Positions 35,983 through 45,886 of a DNA stretch of 64,000 nt are shown here, in pieces. This DNA is from an uncultured Acidobacteriia bacterium (GTDB lineage Bacteria; Acidobacteriota; Terriglobia; Bryobacterales; Bryobacteraceae), in assembly GCA_903825445.1 (NCBI GenBank), contig CAIKAS010000136.1, positions 40,109 through 104,108 on the forward strand, written 5' to 3'. How positions within the stretch are numbered: position 1 is the first letter of the stretch; every line of letters starts with the position of its first letter. Both the position numbers and the translations under genes were made by a program. The notes beneath the pieces were generated by a model that had not been told where the DNA came from, made no database searches, and was given only the letters and a program-made list of their open reading frames with translations.

Positions 35983-37359
35983 TCAGTTCTTCGCGCTTGC
36001 GGTTTCGGCCGCAAACGCCCCTTCCAGAGCTCTTTCAACATGGACGCCGCGCGAGCCCTTAAAGAGCACAGCATCACCCGGTTTCAGAAAGTGTTTGAGA
36101 AACTGACCCGCTTCTTCGGGAGTTTCAAAAAATGACGCGGCGCCGCCCGACAATCCCGCTGCCATGGCCTCATCAACCATCCAGCGTCCGGCGCCGCGTA
36201 TGCCAATGACGGCATGAATACCCTGCTCCGCGGCAAATCTTCCTATATTGCGGTGCAGAGTCCCGGCCTCGCGGCCAAGCTCCAGCATTTCTCCGAGCAC
36301 GGCAACCCGCCGTTGCGCCGGAGTGTCCCGAAGCAGTTCCAGCATGGACCGCATCGCTTCGGGATTTGCGTTATAACAATCGTTGATAATTGTGATGCCA
36401 TTTTGCACGCTGCGTTCTCCGCGCATGTTCCCAGGCTTGAGCGAACGAACGGCGTCGGGAAGTTTCTGCGGCGCGATGCCCATCGCATGAGCCACTGCAA
36501 TGCCCGCCAGAACATTGCTCACGCCGTGGCGACCCGCCAGCGGCGATTGGAACTCTACGCCCAGCGCGCGAAAACGAGCGCCCTCCGGCGTGAGAGAAAC
36601 TTCTTCTGCGCGCACGTCGGCGTCTTCTGAGAAGCCAAACAGAAGGCTCGGACCCTCGTGAAGCCTTCCAAATTCGCGCACGCGGGTGTCATCGGCGTTC
36701 AACACCGCGGTGCCTTGGCGTGGCAAGGCTTGAATCAACTCGCTCTTGGCACGCGCAATTCCTTCAATACCATCTGCGAAGTTTTCCGTATGCGCCCACC
36801 CGACATTGGTCACCACGCCAATTTGGGGCTCGGCAATCCCGGCCAGTTCGCGTATCTCGCCTTCGTGATTCATCCCCATTTCAAGCACGGCTACTTTGGC
36901 ATCGTCAGGCAACCGCAGGATCGACAGCGGCAGGCCGAGATGATTATTCAAATTGCCCATGTTGCGCCCGGTCGGAAACGCGGTAGACAAAAGCGCAGCG
37001 ATGGTATCCTTCGTCGTCGTCTTGCCCGCGCTACCAGTTACGCCAACCACGGTTCCGCCCCAGGACCGGCGTGCGCTACGGCCCAGTGTCTGAAGTGCAA
37101 TCGTCGTATCCGACACTCTTAACTGCAAGCCTTTCGCACCTGTGTCCCGCTCTACAACAGCAACCTGCGCCCCGCGCGCAAAGGCACTGGCAACGTGATC
37201 GTGTCCATCGTGAGTTGGTCCGCGCAGAGCAAAGAAGCAATCACCCGGCGTAATGGATCGGGAATCAATGCTCCAGCCCGTTACGCTTCCGGACGCAGAC
37301 AGCTCTGCTGCGCCCGGCGCACCTATAATCCCGGCGAGGGTTCTGAACGACATGATCAC
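35983..37359 (-). CDS. murF: UDP-MurNAc-tripeptide-D-Ala-D-Ala ligase
   Basis: 458 residues with SIDSRSITPGDCFFALRG, the ATP loop GSAGKTTTKD, MGMNHEGEI, and NDCYNANPEAM. Adds D-Ala-D-Ala to the stem peptide. The first start is a GTG overlapping the murE stop by four bases; an ATG two codons in (37353) is equally possible. The D-Ala-D-Ala ligase gene ddl is not in this window. Confidence 0.96.
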   Translation of the reverse strand: MIMSFRTLAGIIGAPGAAELSASGSVTGWSIDSRSITPGDCFFALRGPTHDGHDHVASAFARGAQVAVVERDTGAKGLQLRVSDTTIALQTLGRSARRSWGGTVVGVTGSAGKTTTKDTIAALLSTAFPTGRNMGNLNNHLGLPLSILRLPDDAKVAVLEMGMNHEGEIRELAGIAEPQIGVVTNVGWAHTENFADGIEGIARAKSELIQALPRQGTAVLNADDTRVREFGRLHEGPSLLFGFSEDADVRAEEVSLTPEGARFRALGVEFQSPLAGRHGVSNVLAGIAVAHAMGIAPQKLPDAVRSLKPGNMRGERSVQNGITIINDCYNANPEAMRSMLELLRDTPAQRRVAVLGEMLELGREAGTLHRNIGRFAAEQGIHAVIGIRGAGRWMVDEAMAAGLSGGAASFFETPEEAGQFLKHFLKPGDAVLFKGSRGVHVERALEGAFAAETASAKN

Positions 37360-38846
37360 TCCGCGTCTCTCCGGAAACCAAACGCACGAAGGGCGGTTCT
37401 GGCTTCCTCGCGATCGTCGAAGTGAATGGTTCGGTCGGCGAAAATCTGATACGTCTCGTGCCCCTTGCCCGCCAGCAGCACAAGGTCACCCGCACCGGCC
37501 TCTTCAAACGCCTTGCGGATGGCCAGTGCCCTGTCGGGTTCAACGATGGTCCTGGTGTCGGAACGCCGGATTCCCACCATCACATCGTTCATGATTTGGA
37601 GTGGATCTTCGGAACGCGGATTGTCGCTGGTCAGGACGACAACATCGCTCAGTTCACTCGCGGCCTGCCCCATCAACGGACGTTTGCTCCGGTCGCGATC
37701 ACCCCCGCAGCCAAAAACCGTGATCACCCTGCGCGGCTCCATACCGCGCGCCGCCGTAATCGCGTTGCGAAGGGCGTCGTCAGTATGAGAGTAGTCGACT
37801 ATCACGAGAAATGGCTGGCCTTCGTCGACGCGTTCAAAGCGCCCCGGCACTCCCTTGCACGCTTCAATTCCGCGCACGATCGTTTCAGCAGGCAACTGGC
37901 AAGTCATCGCAGCGCCGCATGCCGCCAAAACATTGAACACATTGAAACGTCCCGCGAGCGAGGACGTAATCTCGAACCTGGTCTTATCGAGCGTGACTTC
38001 GAAGCGCAGGCCGCTCCCCACGGACCGAATATGCCGAGCGCGCAGCATAGCGTCTTTGCTCAGACCGTACCAGAGCACTTCGGTCGGACTGCCGGGCGTG
38101 GTCATTTTGCGGCCCCACTCGTCGTCGCGGTTCATCACTGCAAAGCGCGGCGGCGGGCCTCCGCATCCATCCAGCAACAGTTTCTTCGCAGCGAAGTATT
38201 TCTCCATCGTGCCGTGATAATCCAGATGGTCGCGAGTCAGATTCGTGAAGACTGCGGTGTGAAAGTGCAGCCCGTAGACGCGACCAAGATCCAGCGCATG
38301 GGAAGACACTTCCATAGTCACGTGGGTTCCGCCGATCTGGTCGAGTTCAGAGAACAAGCGCGCCAGGTCGAGCGATTCGGGCGTCGTATTGGGAGCGGAC
38401 AACGTCTTCGACCCCATTCGGTATTCGATCGTCCCGATAAGCGCGGTGGTCTTGCCGGCTTCCCTCAACACCGAATCCAGCAGAAACGCAACGGTTGTCT
38501 TGCCGTTGGTCCCGGTAATTCCGGTGAGGGAAAGTTTCTCGTCCAGCTTGCCGTAAAACGTTCGCGATGCCAGCGCCAGCGTTTGGCGCCCATGAACTGC
38601 CTGAATCCATGGAGCGGTCCATCCGTCCGGAGCCGGCAACTCACTGACGGTAGCGAGCGCGCCCTTCTCGGCGGCCTGCGCGGCAAACGCGCGGCCATCT
38701 ACTTTCGCACCGGGAAAGGCGAAGAAGACGAAATTTGGCTGCACACGGCGGGAGTCGTATTCGAGCCCGGCGACATTGGCATGCGCGAGGTCCGGCGGTA
38801 TCTCCGACAGGAGCCGCGTGCCCGCCAATACCTCGCTCAGCATCAT
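37356..38846 (-). CDS. murE: UDP-MurNAc-Ala-Glu-meso-DAP ligase
   Basis: 496 residues from ATG 38846 (or the next codon, 38843); the longer frame runs into ftsI. GTNGKTTVAFL is the ATP loop, LDYHGTMEKY the carbamylated-lysine region, and DNPRSEDP the signature that in this family selects meso-diaminopimelate over lysine. Adds the third residue of the stem peptide. So the wall is predicted to be meso-DAP type. Confidence 0.95.
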   Translation of the reverse strand: MMLSEVLAGTRLLSEIPPDLAHANVAGLEYDSRRVQPNFVFFAFPGAKVDGRAFAAQAAEKGALATVSELPAPDGWTAPWIQAVHGRQTLALASRTFYGKLDEKLSLTGITGTNGKTTVAFLLDSVLREAGKTTALIGTIEYRMGSKTLSAPNTTPESLDLARLFSELDQIGGTHVTMEVSSHALDLGRVYGLHFHTAVFTNLTRDHLDYHGTMEKYFAAKKLLLDGCGGPPPRFAVMNRDDEWGRKMTTPGSPTEVLWYGLSKDAMLRARHIRSVGSGLRFEVTLDKTRFEITSSLAGRFNVFNVLAACGAAMTCQLPAETIVRGIEACKGVPGRFERVDEGQPFLVIVDYSHTDDALRNAITAARGMEPRRVITVFGCGGDRDRSKRPLMGQAASELSDVVVLTSDNPRSEDPLQIMNDVMVGIRRSDTRTIVEPDRALAIRKAFEEAGAGDLVLLAGKGHETYQIFADRTIHFDDREEARTALRAFGFRRDAE

Positions 38847-38850
38847 ATAG

Positions 38851-41052
38851 TCAGCGCGTGAAAACGATCCGAATCTTGTCACCCTGGTGCAGAGGCGTTC
38901 CGGGCAGCGGTTGCTGGGCGCGCGCGACTCCGCTGCCTTCCACCGTGACTTCAATGCCGCTTCCCGACGCCTCCGCCAGCGCATCGCGCATTGACTTACC
39001 GCGGAAATCGGGCACCATTGCTTCCTGCGAGCGCGCTGTCAACACCGGCGAGGCAGACGGCGGGCCGGCCTGCGTTACTACTGGTGGCGCGGGAAGTACA
39101 TTCTGTTGCGCCGGAACCGGAGCTGGTCCTCTGCCTGACGACGCCATTGCCAGTGAAGGAGCGGCCGGAATTTCCGTGGTCGCAGCGTCCGTGGGAACTA
39201 TCTTCATCTGTTCGGCAAGAAGTTGTCGTACGCTCGGATCTTCTTCCATGATGCTGGACCCGCCGAGATCCGCGATTGAGACATCATTGAAGTTCTTGTC
39301 TTTTTTGCCCGGCTTAACGGAGGCGATCTCCGTCTCAGGAATATCGCGGGGTACGTCCAGCATGCGCAGCGCTTCCGTCATGATGGCAGAAAATACCGGC
39401 GCGGCCGCATCTGCACCCTGACCGTTTTCACCGCTGGTGTTATGAACTGTTACGAGGACCACCAGAGCAGGGTTCGTCACCGGTGCGAAACCAACGAAAG
39501 ACGCGTTGTAATTGTGCGTGTAGTGATGAGTCGCCGTATCGAAAATCTGAGCTGTCCCCGTTTTGCCCGCTGAAGTATATCCGCTCAATCGGGCATGGAG
39601 GCGACCAGTACCGCGGAGAACCACGCCCTCCATCATCTGGCGCATGAGAATTGCGGTTTCGGGCTTTATGATGCGAACCGGCGCTTCAACGGGCTCAGGT
39701 TTGTCACCGCGCTTAACGACAAGCCGCGGTTTCACCAGCAGGCCGCCGTTTGCAATCACGCAGGCTGCGCGGGCAATCTGGATTGAAGTGACACTGACTT
39801 CCTGACCCATGGCGATGGAGGCGAGTGACGTGGTTCCCCATCGGGTTATAGGACGCAGGATGCCAGGAGACTCGGCAGGCAACGGCAGACCGCTTCTTTG
39901 TCCAAAGCCAAAGCGGTGCGCATAGTCGTACATGTTGTCACGGCCGACTTTCATGCCGATCATGATGGCCCCGATATTGGAAGATTTCGCGAGGACGTCA
40001 GCCATACTGATCGTGCCATAACCGTGATGCGATTCATGGACAACGCGGCCCGGCAGAACCAGAGTGCCATTGCCTGTCGGGATCATGGAATCCGGCGTCA
40101 GATTCGTGGTTTCGAGTGCTGCCGTAAGTGTGATGACCTTGAACATCGAGCCTGGTTCGAAAGGCACGGAGGCAGCAAGGTCCCAGCGTGATATGGGATC
40201 TTCCTGGCTAGTTGGCCGCGTGTTCGGGTCGTATGTCGGGTAATTCGCCATGGCCAGGATTTCACCCGTGTAGGGGTTCATCACGATGGCGGAACCACTG
40301 CGCGCATGTTTCGCAATCACGCCCGCCTTCAGTTCGCGCTCGGCGACGTACTGCATGCGGGAATCAATCGACAGCGTGAGTGGCGTGCCCGCGTGAGCCA
40401 CCGAATCAACATGCGATTCGATGGGGTTGCGATGCACGTCGACGAGCAGACGTTCGGAACCTTCCTGGCCGCGCAGCGTCTTATCCAGACCGCGCTCAAT
40501 CCCCATAACACCCTGGACCGTGGAGCCTTCGCTCGGAATTACGCCAAGTCCTCCCAGGACATGAGCCGCTGTCTCCCCACTCGGATAGTGGCGGGCGGCT
40601 TCCGTGTGGAAAGTGGCGTAAGCAAGATGCAAACCCTTCAGCTTGTCCGTCTCAAAAGGATCCATACCGTGCTTGATCCAGAGAAATCCTTTGTGATTCC
40701 GCCGTGCAGCCGTCAGCTTTTCCTCGAGCACTGACCGGTCGAGGTTGAGGTAGGAGGCGAGCACGCCCGCACTCATCGACGGGTTAGTGATCTGCATCGG
40801 ATTCACCGACAGGGAGTTGACCGGGACGCTGATCGCCAACGGTTGCCCGTTGCGATCGAAGATGGACCCGCGCGGCGCAGCAATAGCGAGTTGCTCCTCT
40901 TGCTGCTTTCGGGCGCGGTCCGCATATTTTTTATGCTCCACGACCTGCAGCATAATTAACCGTGCGAATATTGCCACCGCCCATAAAAGCAAAATCACCG
41001 CCATCGAAGTAAGGCGGTGATTCACTGCGGCAGAGCGACCTCTGACCTCCAC
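38851..41052 (-). CDS. ftsI: Septal penicillin-binding protein 3 (FtsI) with PASTA domain
   Basis: 733 residues from GTG 41052, preceded by AGGAGG at 7-base spacing. One N-terminal membrane helix (AVILLLWAVAIFARLIML), PBP dimerisation domain (APRGSIFDRNG), transpeptidase domain with nucleophile Ser302 in SMFK, SSN (AKSSNIG) and KTGTAQ. One C-terminal PASTA repeat (MVPDFRGKSMRDALAEA...). Cross-links septal peptidoglycan as partner of FtsW. The PASTA tail and a Pro/Ala-rich linker (about 600-665) make it longer than proteobacterial FtsI. Confidence 0.95.
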   Translation of the reverse strand: MEVRGRSAAVNHRLTSMAVILLLWAVAIFARLIMLQVVEHKKYADRARKQQEEQLAIAAPRGSIFDRNGQPLAISVPVNSLSVNPMQITNPSMSAGVLASYLNLDRSVLEEKLTAARRNHKGFLWIKHGMDPFETDKLKGLHLAYATFHTEAARHYPSGETAAHVLGGLGVIPSEGSTVQGVMGIERGLDKTLRGQEGSERLLVDVHRNPIESHVDSVAHAGTPLTLSIDSRMQYVAERELKAGVIAKHARSGSAIVMNPYTGEILAMANYPTYDPNTRPTSQEDPISRWDLAASVPFEPGSMFKVITLTAALETTNLTPDSMIPTGNGTLVLPGRVVHESHHGYGTISMADVLAKSSNIGAIMIGMKVGRDNMYDYAHRFGFGQRSGLPLPAESPGILRPITRWGTTSLASIAMGQEVSVTSIQIARAACVIANGGLLVKPRLVVKRGDKPEPVEAPVRIIKPETAILMRQMMEGVVLRGTGRLHARLSGYTSAGKTGTAQIFDTATHHYTHNYNASFVGFAPVTNPALVVLVTVHNTSGENGQGADAAAPVFSAIMTEALRMLDVPRDIPETEIASVKPGKKDKNFNDVSIADLGGSSIMEEDPSVRQLLAEQMKIVPTDAATTEIPAAPSLAMASSGRGPAPVPAQQNVLPAPPVVTQAGPPSASPVLTARSQEAMVPDFRGKSMRDALAEASGSGIEVTVEGSGVARAQQPLPGTPLHQGDKIRIVFTR

Positions 41053-41066
41053 GAAATGTCCTCCTG

Positions 41067-41564
41067 TTACCTGCCGCCAGGTATGCCGGGCGTCTGATTG
41101 CTCGCCAGATTCCCTTGAGAATTCTGGCCATCCAGATGCACCACCTGGCTCGACATCGGGCTCGTCAGGTTGTGAGCCTGCGCAATATCATTCAGCCGCG
41201 CAGGGCTGAGCATGGAGGCTTCGCGAACTTCCAGATCGCGCCGCTGATCCAGCAGGGTCTGGCGTTCCGCTTTTAGCTCTTCGAGCCGATAGCCCGTGCG
41301 AACCAGCGCCACGTGCGGCACAACGATGCTCACGCCCAACATGAGCAATAGAGCACCGGCGCCCACCGCCGACCAGCATTCGCTCGCGGCCCGCGGGTCC
41401 GCCTGACGCACAAGCCTGGAATTATCGACTTTTTTGGAGTAGAAGAATACACCGTCGTTCGGCAGGGCGCGCAGTGCGTACGGATCCGATTCGCAGATGC
41501 CGCTGCTTTCTCCGACTGCCGCCATCGCGTCGCTTCTTTTCCACATCGTTGCCAGAGTCGCCAT
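41067..41564 (-). CDS. ftsL: FtsL-like divisome protein
   Basis: 165 residues in the ftsL position between rsmH and ftsI. A polar N-terminal ~65-residue cytoplasmic segment, one membrane helix (AVGAGALLLMLGVSIVVPHVAL) and a leucine-zipper-like coiled coil (YRLEELKAERQTLLDQRRDLEVREA). The C-terminal DIAQAHNLTSP fits the FtsL pattern. The N-terminal segment is longer than usual. Expected partners are FtsB and FtsQ; no ftsB is seen here. Confidence 0.8.
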   Translation of the reverse strand: MATLATMWKRSDAMAAVGESSGICESDPYALRALPNDGVFFYSKKVDNSRLVRQADPRAASECWSAVGAGALLLMLGVSIVVPHVALVRTGYRLEELKAERQTLLDQRRDLEVREASMLSPARLNDIAQAHNLTSPMSSQVVHLDGQNSQGNLASNQTPGIPGGR

Positions 41565-41569
41565 GGTAT

Positions 41570-42487
41570 TTACTCCTCGCTGTCTTCCGATTCACTGTCC
41601 ATTCGGGCATCGACTTCACTGTCCGCCGACCCCGACCGCCCTCCCGCTATCTCCACAGCCCGCAGCTTTGCGCTGCGCGAAGGCGGATTATCGCGGACTT
41701 CCGAATCTCCCGGCACAATCGGTTTGCGCGTCAATAAGACGGCCTGCCCGGTTCGCGCCAACTCCCGAAAACTGTTCTTGACTTTGCGATCTTCCAGAGA
41801 GTGAAATGAAATGATGACGATGCGTCCGCCGGGACGAAGCATTTTCGGAGCGCGCGCCAAAAGCGCGTCCAGCTCTTCCATTTCCTGGTTGACCACCATC
41901 CTCAGTGCCATGAAGGTTCGAGTCGCAGGATGTATGGGACCCGATCTTGGGACGGCCCGTTCCACGATATCCGCCAGATGCCGTGTGCTCCGAACGGGCC
42001 GACCTCGGATCAGTGCTCCAGTAATCTTCCGCGCTCTCCTTTCTTCGCCGAGCTGGTAGAGCCAGTCGGCTAATTGTTTTTCTGCACTGTGATTCACCAG
42101 ATCGGCCGCTGTTATGCCCCTGGTTTGATCCAGACGCATATCCAACGGTCCATCTGACATGAACGAAAATCCGCGCTCCGGATCCGTCAGGTGGAATCTG
42201 CTCACACCGAGGTCCGCCAGCATGCCGTCCAGTCCCGAATGATTCAGTTCCGAAAACGCCCCATGCTGAAATTCGATTCGATCCCAATACTCCGCTGTGT
42301 TCGCACGCGCCATCTCCAGCGACTGAGAATCGCGATCGTTCGCGATAACCGTGCCCGCTTCCGACAGCCGCGCCGTGATCGCCCGCGTGTGCCCGCCCAT
42401 TCCCGCCGTGCAGTCCAGATATGTTCCATCCGGCCGGATGTTGAGCAACTCCAGCGATTCCTGCAGCAAGACCGGGTAATGTTTCAT
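41570..42487 (-). CDS. rsmH: 16S rRNA (cytosine-1402-N4)-methyltransferase
   Basis: 305 residues. HYPVLLQESLELL, the SAM-binding LDCTAGMGGHTRAI, ADLGVSRFHLTDPERGFSF and IISFHSLEDRKVK are all family signatures. Methylates N4 of C1402 in the ribosomal decoding site. Ends in an acidic tail. The ATG is three bases after the mraZ stop. Confidence 0.96.
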   Translation of the reverse strand: MKHYPVLLQESLELLNIRPDGTYLDCTAGMGGHTRAITARLSEAGTVIANDRDSQSLEMARANTAEYWDRIEFQHGAFSELNHSGLDGMLADLGVSRFHLTDPERGFSFMSDGPLDMRLDQTRGITAADLVNHSAEKQLADWLYQLGEERRARKITGALIRGRPVRSTRHLADIVERAVPRSGPIHPATRTFMALRMVVNQEMEELDALLARAPKMLRPGGRIVIISFHSLEDRKVKNSFRELARTGQAVLLTRKPIVPGDSEVRDNPPSRSAKLRAVEIAGGRSGSADSEVDARMDSESEDSEE

Positions 42488-42490
42488 ATC

Positions 42491-42982
42491 TCATTTCGGA
42501 AGCCCCGCCTTCCGCATGCTCTCGTTCAACACCGCCGGATCGGCCTTGGTTAACTGCTCTTCCGTCGCGTCGAAGGCCGCCTTCGGTAAAATCTGGATTC
42601 GGCTGCGGCGGTAGGGTTCGATATGCAATTCCTGTCCATCCAGATTCAGCGTCCTGCGCAAATCCGCATGAATATTGACTCGCCCCTGACCGTCCACTTT
42701 GGCCATAGCGCCCAACCGCGCCGCATTCTTCCCCGCAAGGAAGATTTCCGGATTCCCCTCGTTCGCCTCGAAGAATTCCTCCATCAGACGCCACTTTGCG
42801 ATAGGGAATATCTCTGCTATACTCCGGTCGAGCGAAGTTACATACACGTCCTGCTCGGGCAAGGCCTCGAAGTAATGAAGATATTCTGCCGACAATTTGA
42901 TACGACCTTTGTCGTCGATCCGCGCGCTCGCAGTGGACCGCGGGAACTCGACTGGCACCGGATTTTGGGAGATCGTATCCAC
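42491..42982 (-). CDS. mraZ: Transcriptional regulator MraZ
   Basis: 163 residues with two SpoVT/AbrB-type beta-hairpin domains, each marked by a D-x-K/Q-GR core (ARIDDKGRIKLS and AKVDGQGRVNIHADLR). Family knowledge: MraZ rings bind tandem repeats upstream and regulate the dcw cluster. First gene of the cluster. Confidence 0.94.
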   Translation of the reverse strand: MDTISQNPVPVEFPRSTASARIDDKGRIKLSAEYLHYFEALPEQDVYVTSLDRSIAEIFPIAKWRLMEEFFEANEGNPEIFLAGKNAARLGAMAKVDGQGRVNIHADLRRTLNLDGQELHIEPYRRSRIQILPKAAFDATEEQLTKADPAVLNESMRKAGLPK

Positions 42983-43020
42983 TTCTGTTCAACTTTCGCT
43001 CCACAACCCTAACACAACAG

Positions 43021-43049
43021 ATTGTGCCACGTCCGTAACCGAATTACAA
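43021..43049 (-). promoter_or_regulatory. Candidate promoter of the dcw cluster
   Basis: Minus-strand -35 TTGTAA (43049-43044), 17-base spacer, -10 CACAAT (43026-43021), 39 bases upstream of the mraZ start. I could not find clear spaced TGGGN repeats for MraZ binding in the 374-base gap 42983-43356, which otherwise shows no gene. Confidence 0.35.
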
Positions 43050-43356
43050 GCGGTATTTTTGGGGGATCTTGCTCGTTTTCTGCCAGTTACACACGGTACT
43101 ATATACGAGACGCCTGAGCGATACGGCCACTATTAGTAGGGATATAGGCGAAAGTTAGGCGAAGAAGATATGCCTGCCAACTGAGCCGGAGCACTGACAC
43201 TTGTAGAAAGCAGTGCTAAGGCGAACGAGCGGTTGGGTCCAACAACGGTCCACTTGGTTGGCCGCATACATCCGGGCAGAGTGGGTAGGGTTGAGTATTC
43301 CGGGGATAGCGGTTCAGGGCCAGCATGCGAATGCCAGCCCACCCGTGACGTCAAAC

Positions 43357-43926
43357 CTAAAAGTGGACGCCGACCAGTACTTCCGCCTGATTCAACTGCG
43401 AGACGTCCAAAATGGCCGCATTCACCTGTCGCGTATAGCGCAGTTCGGTGCTGAGGCGGAACAACTTCAACTTGAAATCCAGCCCGCCGTCCAGAAGCAG
43501 ACCGCCGGGCGAATTCGACGCAATACTGCCGGGACCGGAGGTCACTGCATTCTTGATCTGATACAAATGCTCAAATGATGCGCCCACGCCGACAAACGGT
43601 GTAATCGTCTTCTTCGTACTAAGCCGGTACTGTGCGATCACCGGAAAACGCCATTCTGTCGCCGATGTATTTGAGAGCAGGTTCGACACCTTGAAACTCG
43701 CCGGCCGCACGAGTGCGTCCACCTCAAGTCGTAAGTGCACGGGGAGGTTTAGCTGAAAGGTGCCACCCAGCGTGAAGTTCGGACTCTCCGGAAGGTACGT
43801 GATGCCGCTGATGGTGGTCGTGGCTTCCACATTCGTAAACGGCACGCCGGCAATTCCGCCAACCGAGATATTCTGAGCGCACGCCGCAGCAGCGACAAGC
43901 AAACCAGCCACAATAAGTTTTCGCAT
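43357..43926 (-). CDS. Outer-membrane beta-barrel protein (OmpA/OmpX-like fold)
   Basis: 189 residues with a signal peptide (RKLIVAGLLVAAAACAQ) and alternating hydrophobic/polar strands typical of a small barrel (FTLGGTFQLNLPVHLRLEVDAL, YRLSTKKTITPFVGVGASFEH, FKLKLFRLSTELRYTR), ending in the C-terminal Phe (LVGVHF) recognised by the barrel-assembly machinery. Probably eight strands. Function unknown. Confidence 0.8.
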   Translation of the reverse strand: MRKLIVAGLLVAAAACAQNISVGGIAGVPFTNVEATTTISGITYLPESPNFTLGGTFQLNLPVHLRLEVDALVRPASFKVSNLLSNTSATEWRFPVIAQYRLSTKKTITPFVGVGASFEHLYQIKNAVTSGPGSIASNSPGGLLLDGGLDFKLKLFRLSTELRYTRQVNAAILDVSQLNQAEVLVGVHF

Positions 43927-43969
43927 TATTTTTAAGATAACAAGCCCTCAGGCCGAGAGACGCAATCGA

Positions 43970-45823
43970 CTACTCTACCGTTACGCTTTTTGCCAGATTA
44001 CGCGGCTGATCCACATCGCAGCCAAGGCGCACCGCGATGTGGTACGCCAGCAACTGTAGCGGCACGATTTCCAGAATCGGTGTCAACAGATCCGGGGCAG
44101 CGGGCACCTCAATCACGTCGTCAGCTACTTTGCGGGCTTCCGTATCGCCCTCCGTCACGATTGCGACCAATCGGCCTTCGCGCGCCTTCACTTCCTGCAT
44201 ATTGGAGAGTGTCTTTTCATACAGCAGGCAACTCGCGGGGTCTGACCTGTCATGCGTCGCCAGTACAACCACGGGCAGGTTCTCATCAATCAGTGCATTC
44301 GGCCCGTGCTTCATCTCCCCGGCGGGATAGCCTTCGGCATGGATGTAAGAAATCTCTTTGAGCTTAAGCGCGCCTTCGAGCGCAATGGGGAAATGTGCGC
44401 CGCGTCCCAAGTACAAAAAATCTTTCGCGCGGAACAATTTTCGGCCCAGATCTTCATACAGGCGGTCATTGCCCAGAATTGTCTCGATCTTGCCGGGAAT
44501 ACGGAGCAACTCCTGCACGAACTCCCGCGATGTCTCTTCGCTCAGATTGCCGCGCGTTTGGCCGAGGTACAGGGCCAGAATCGCCAGCGCCGTCAATTGA
44601 CAGGTGAATGCCTTCGTGGAGGCCACGCCGATTTCCGGTCCGGCATGTGTATAAATCGCGCCCGAAGCTTCGCGGGTGATCATGGAGCCGACGACGTTGC
44701 AGATCGCCAGCGTCTTCGATCCCTTCTGTTTCGCCTCCCGCTGCGCTGCCAGTGTATCCGCCGTTTCGCCCGATTGCGAAATCACTACGGTGAGCGAATC
44801 GGGCGTGACGATCGGATTCCGATAGCGGAACTCGCTGCCATAATCGACCTCCACCGGAATCCGGGCCAGTTGCTCGATCATGAACTTGCCCGCCAGCGCC
44901 GCGTGCCAACTGGTTCCGCAGGCAATGATGCGAACCTGCCGGAACGCCTGGAACTCAGCCGGCGTGATGTCCATTTCTTCCAAGAAAACGCGACCAGTTT
45001 CCTGACTGACGCGACCAATAGTCGTGTCCCGAACGGCGCGCGGCTGCTCAAAGATTTCTTTGAGCATGAAATGCTTGTAGCCGCCCTTTTCCGCCATGAT
45101 CGGATCCCACAAAACGTGCTGGACCGCTCGCGTAATCACGTTGCCGTTGAAATCGCAGAGACGGACGCCTTCCGGCGTAAGAATCGCCATATCGCCGTCG
45201 GCCAGAAAGAACATGTCGCGCGTGTGGCCCAATATCGCCGGAACGTCCGACGCGACAAAGTACTCGTTCTTGCCGATTCCGATCACTACGGGAGGACCCT
45301 CCCGCGCGGCCACAATTTTATAGGGATCACGGCGGCTCAGCACGGCAAGTGCGAACACGCCGCGCAATTCCTTCACAGCGCGCTGCACGGCTTGTTCCAG
45401 ATTGCCCTCGAAATATTTTTCGACAAGGTGCGCGATGACTTCGGTATCGGTCTGCGTCTTGAATACGTGGCCCTCGTGCTGCAACTGCTCCTTCAGCGGG
45501 AGATAGTTTTCCACGATTCCGTTGTGCACCACGACGATATCGCCCGTGCAATCGCGATGCGGATGCGCGTTTTCCTCGGTCGGGCGGCCATGCGTGGCCC
45601 AGCGGGTGTGGCCAATGCCATAGCAGCCATCCACCGGATCGATCTGCAGAACGTCTTCCAGGTTCCGCAGCTTGCCCGAGGCGCGGCGCACACCGAGCGT
45701 TTCATCGTCACGATAGACGGCGATACCGGCCGAATCGTAACCACGGTATTCGAGGCGCTTCAGGCCATCGAGAATAATCGGGACTGCTCGCTGCGTGCCT
45801 ACGTACCCTACGATTCCACACAT
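43970..45823 (-). CDS. glmS: Glutamine-fructose-6-phosphate aminotransferase
   Basis: 617 residues. N-terminal glutaminase with Cys2 nucleophile (MCGIVGYVG) and [16 protein letters not shown] loop; two SIS sugar isomerase domains ([51 protein letters not shown]); C-terminal NLAKSVTVE. Makes glucosamine-6-phosphate, the entry to UDP-GlcNAc for the wall enzymes encoded upstream. I saw no glmS ribozyme in the short 5' region. Confidence 0.97.
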   Translation of the reverse strand: MCGIVGYVGTQRAVPIILDGLKRLEYRGYDSAGIAVYRDDETLGVRRASGKLRNLEDVLQIDPVDGCYGIGHTRWATHGRPTEENAHPHRDCTGDIVVVHNGIVENYLPLKEQLQHEGHVFKTQTDTEVIAHLVEKYFEGNLEQAVQRAVKELRGVFALAVLSRRDPYKIVAAREGPPVVIGIGKNEYFVASDVPAILGHTRDMFFLADGDMAILTPEGVRLCDFNGNVITRAVQHVLWDPIMAEKGGYKHFMLKEIFEQPRAVRDTTIGRVSQETGRVFLEEMDITPAEFQAFRQVRIIACGTSWHAALAGKFMIEQLARIPVEVDYGSEFRYRNPIVTPDSLTVVISQSGETADTLAAQREAKQKGSKTLAICNVVGSMITREASGAIYTHAGPEIGVASTKAFTCQLTALAILALYLGQTRGNLSEETSREFVQELLRIPGKIETILGNDRLYEDLGRKLFRAKDFLYLGRGAHFPIALEGALKLKEISYIHAEGYPAGEMKHGPNALIDENLPVVVLATHDRSDPASCLLYEKTLSNMQEVKAREGRLVAIVTEGDTEARKVADDVIEVPAAPDLLTPILEIVPLQLLAYHIAVRLGCDVDQPRNLAKSVTVE

Positions 45824-45886
45824 GAATTTATTGTACGAACCGCAGTCCGTCTACACAGACTGCGACGGAAAAACGTTATATCCTTT

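Noticed and set aside
37422..38861. 479-codon plus-strand frame antisense to murE
   Set aside because: Shadow of a conserved gene in high-GC DNA; no ribosome binding site or family similarity.
44252..45886. 789-codon plus-strand frame through glmS into the TIGR03435 gene
   Set aside because: The first two-thirds is antisense to glmS and Arg/His-rich as shadow frames are; only the part from ATG 45887 is a real gene.
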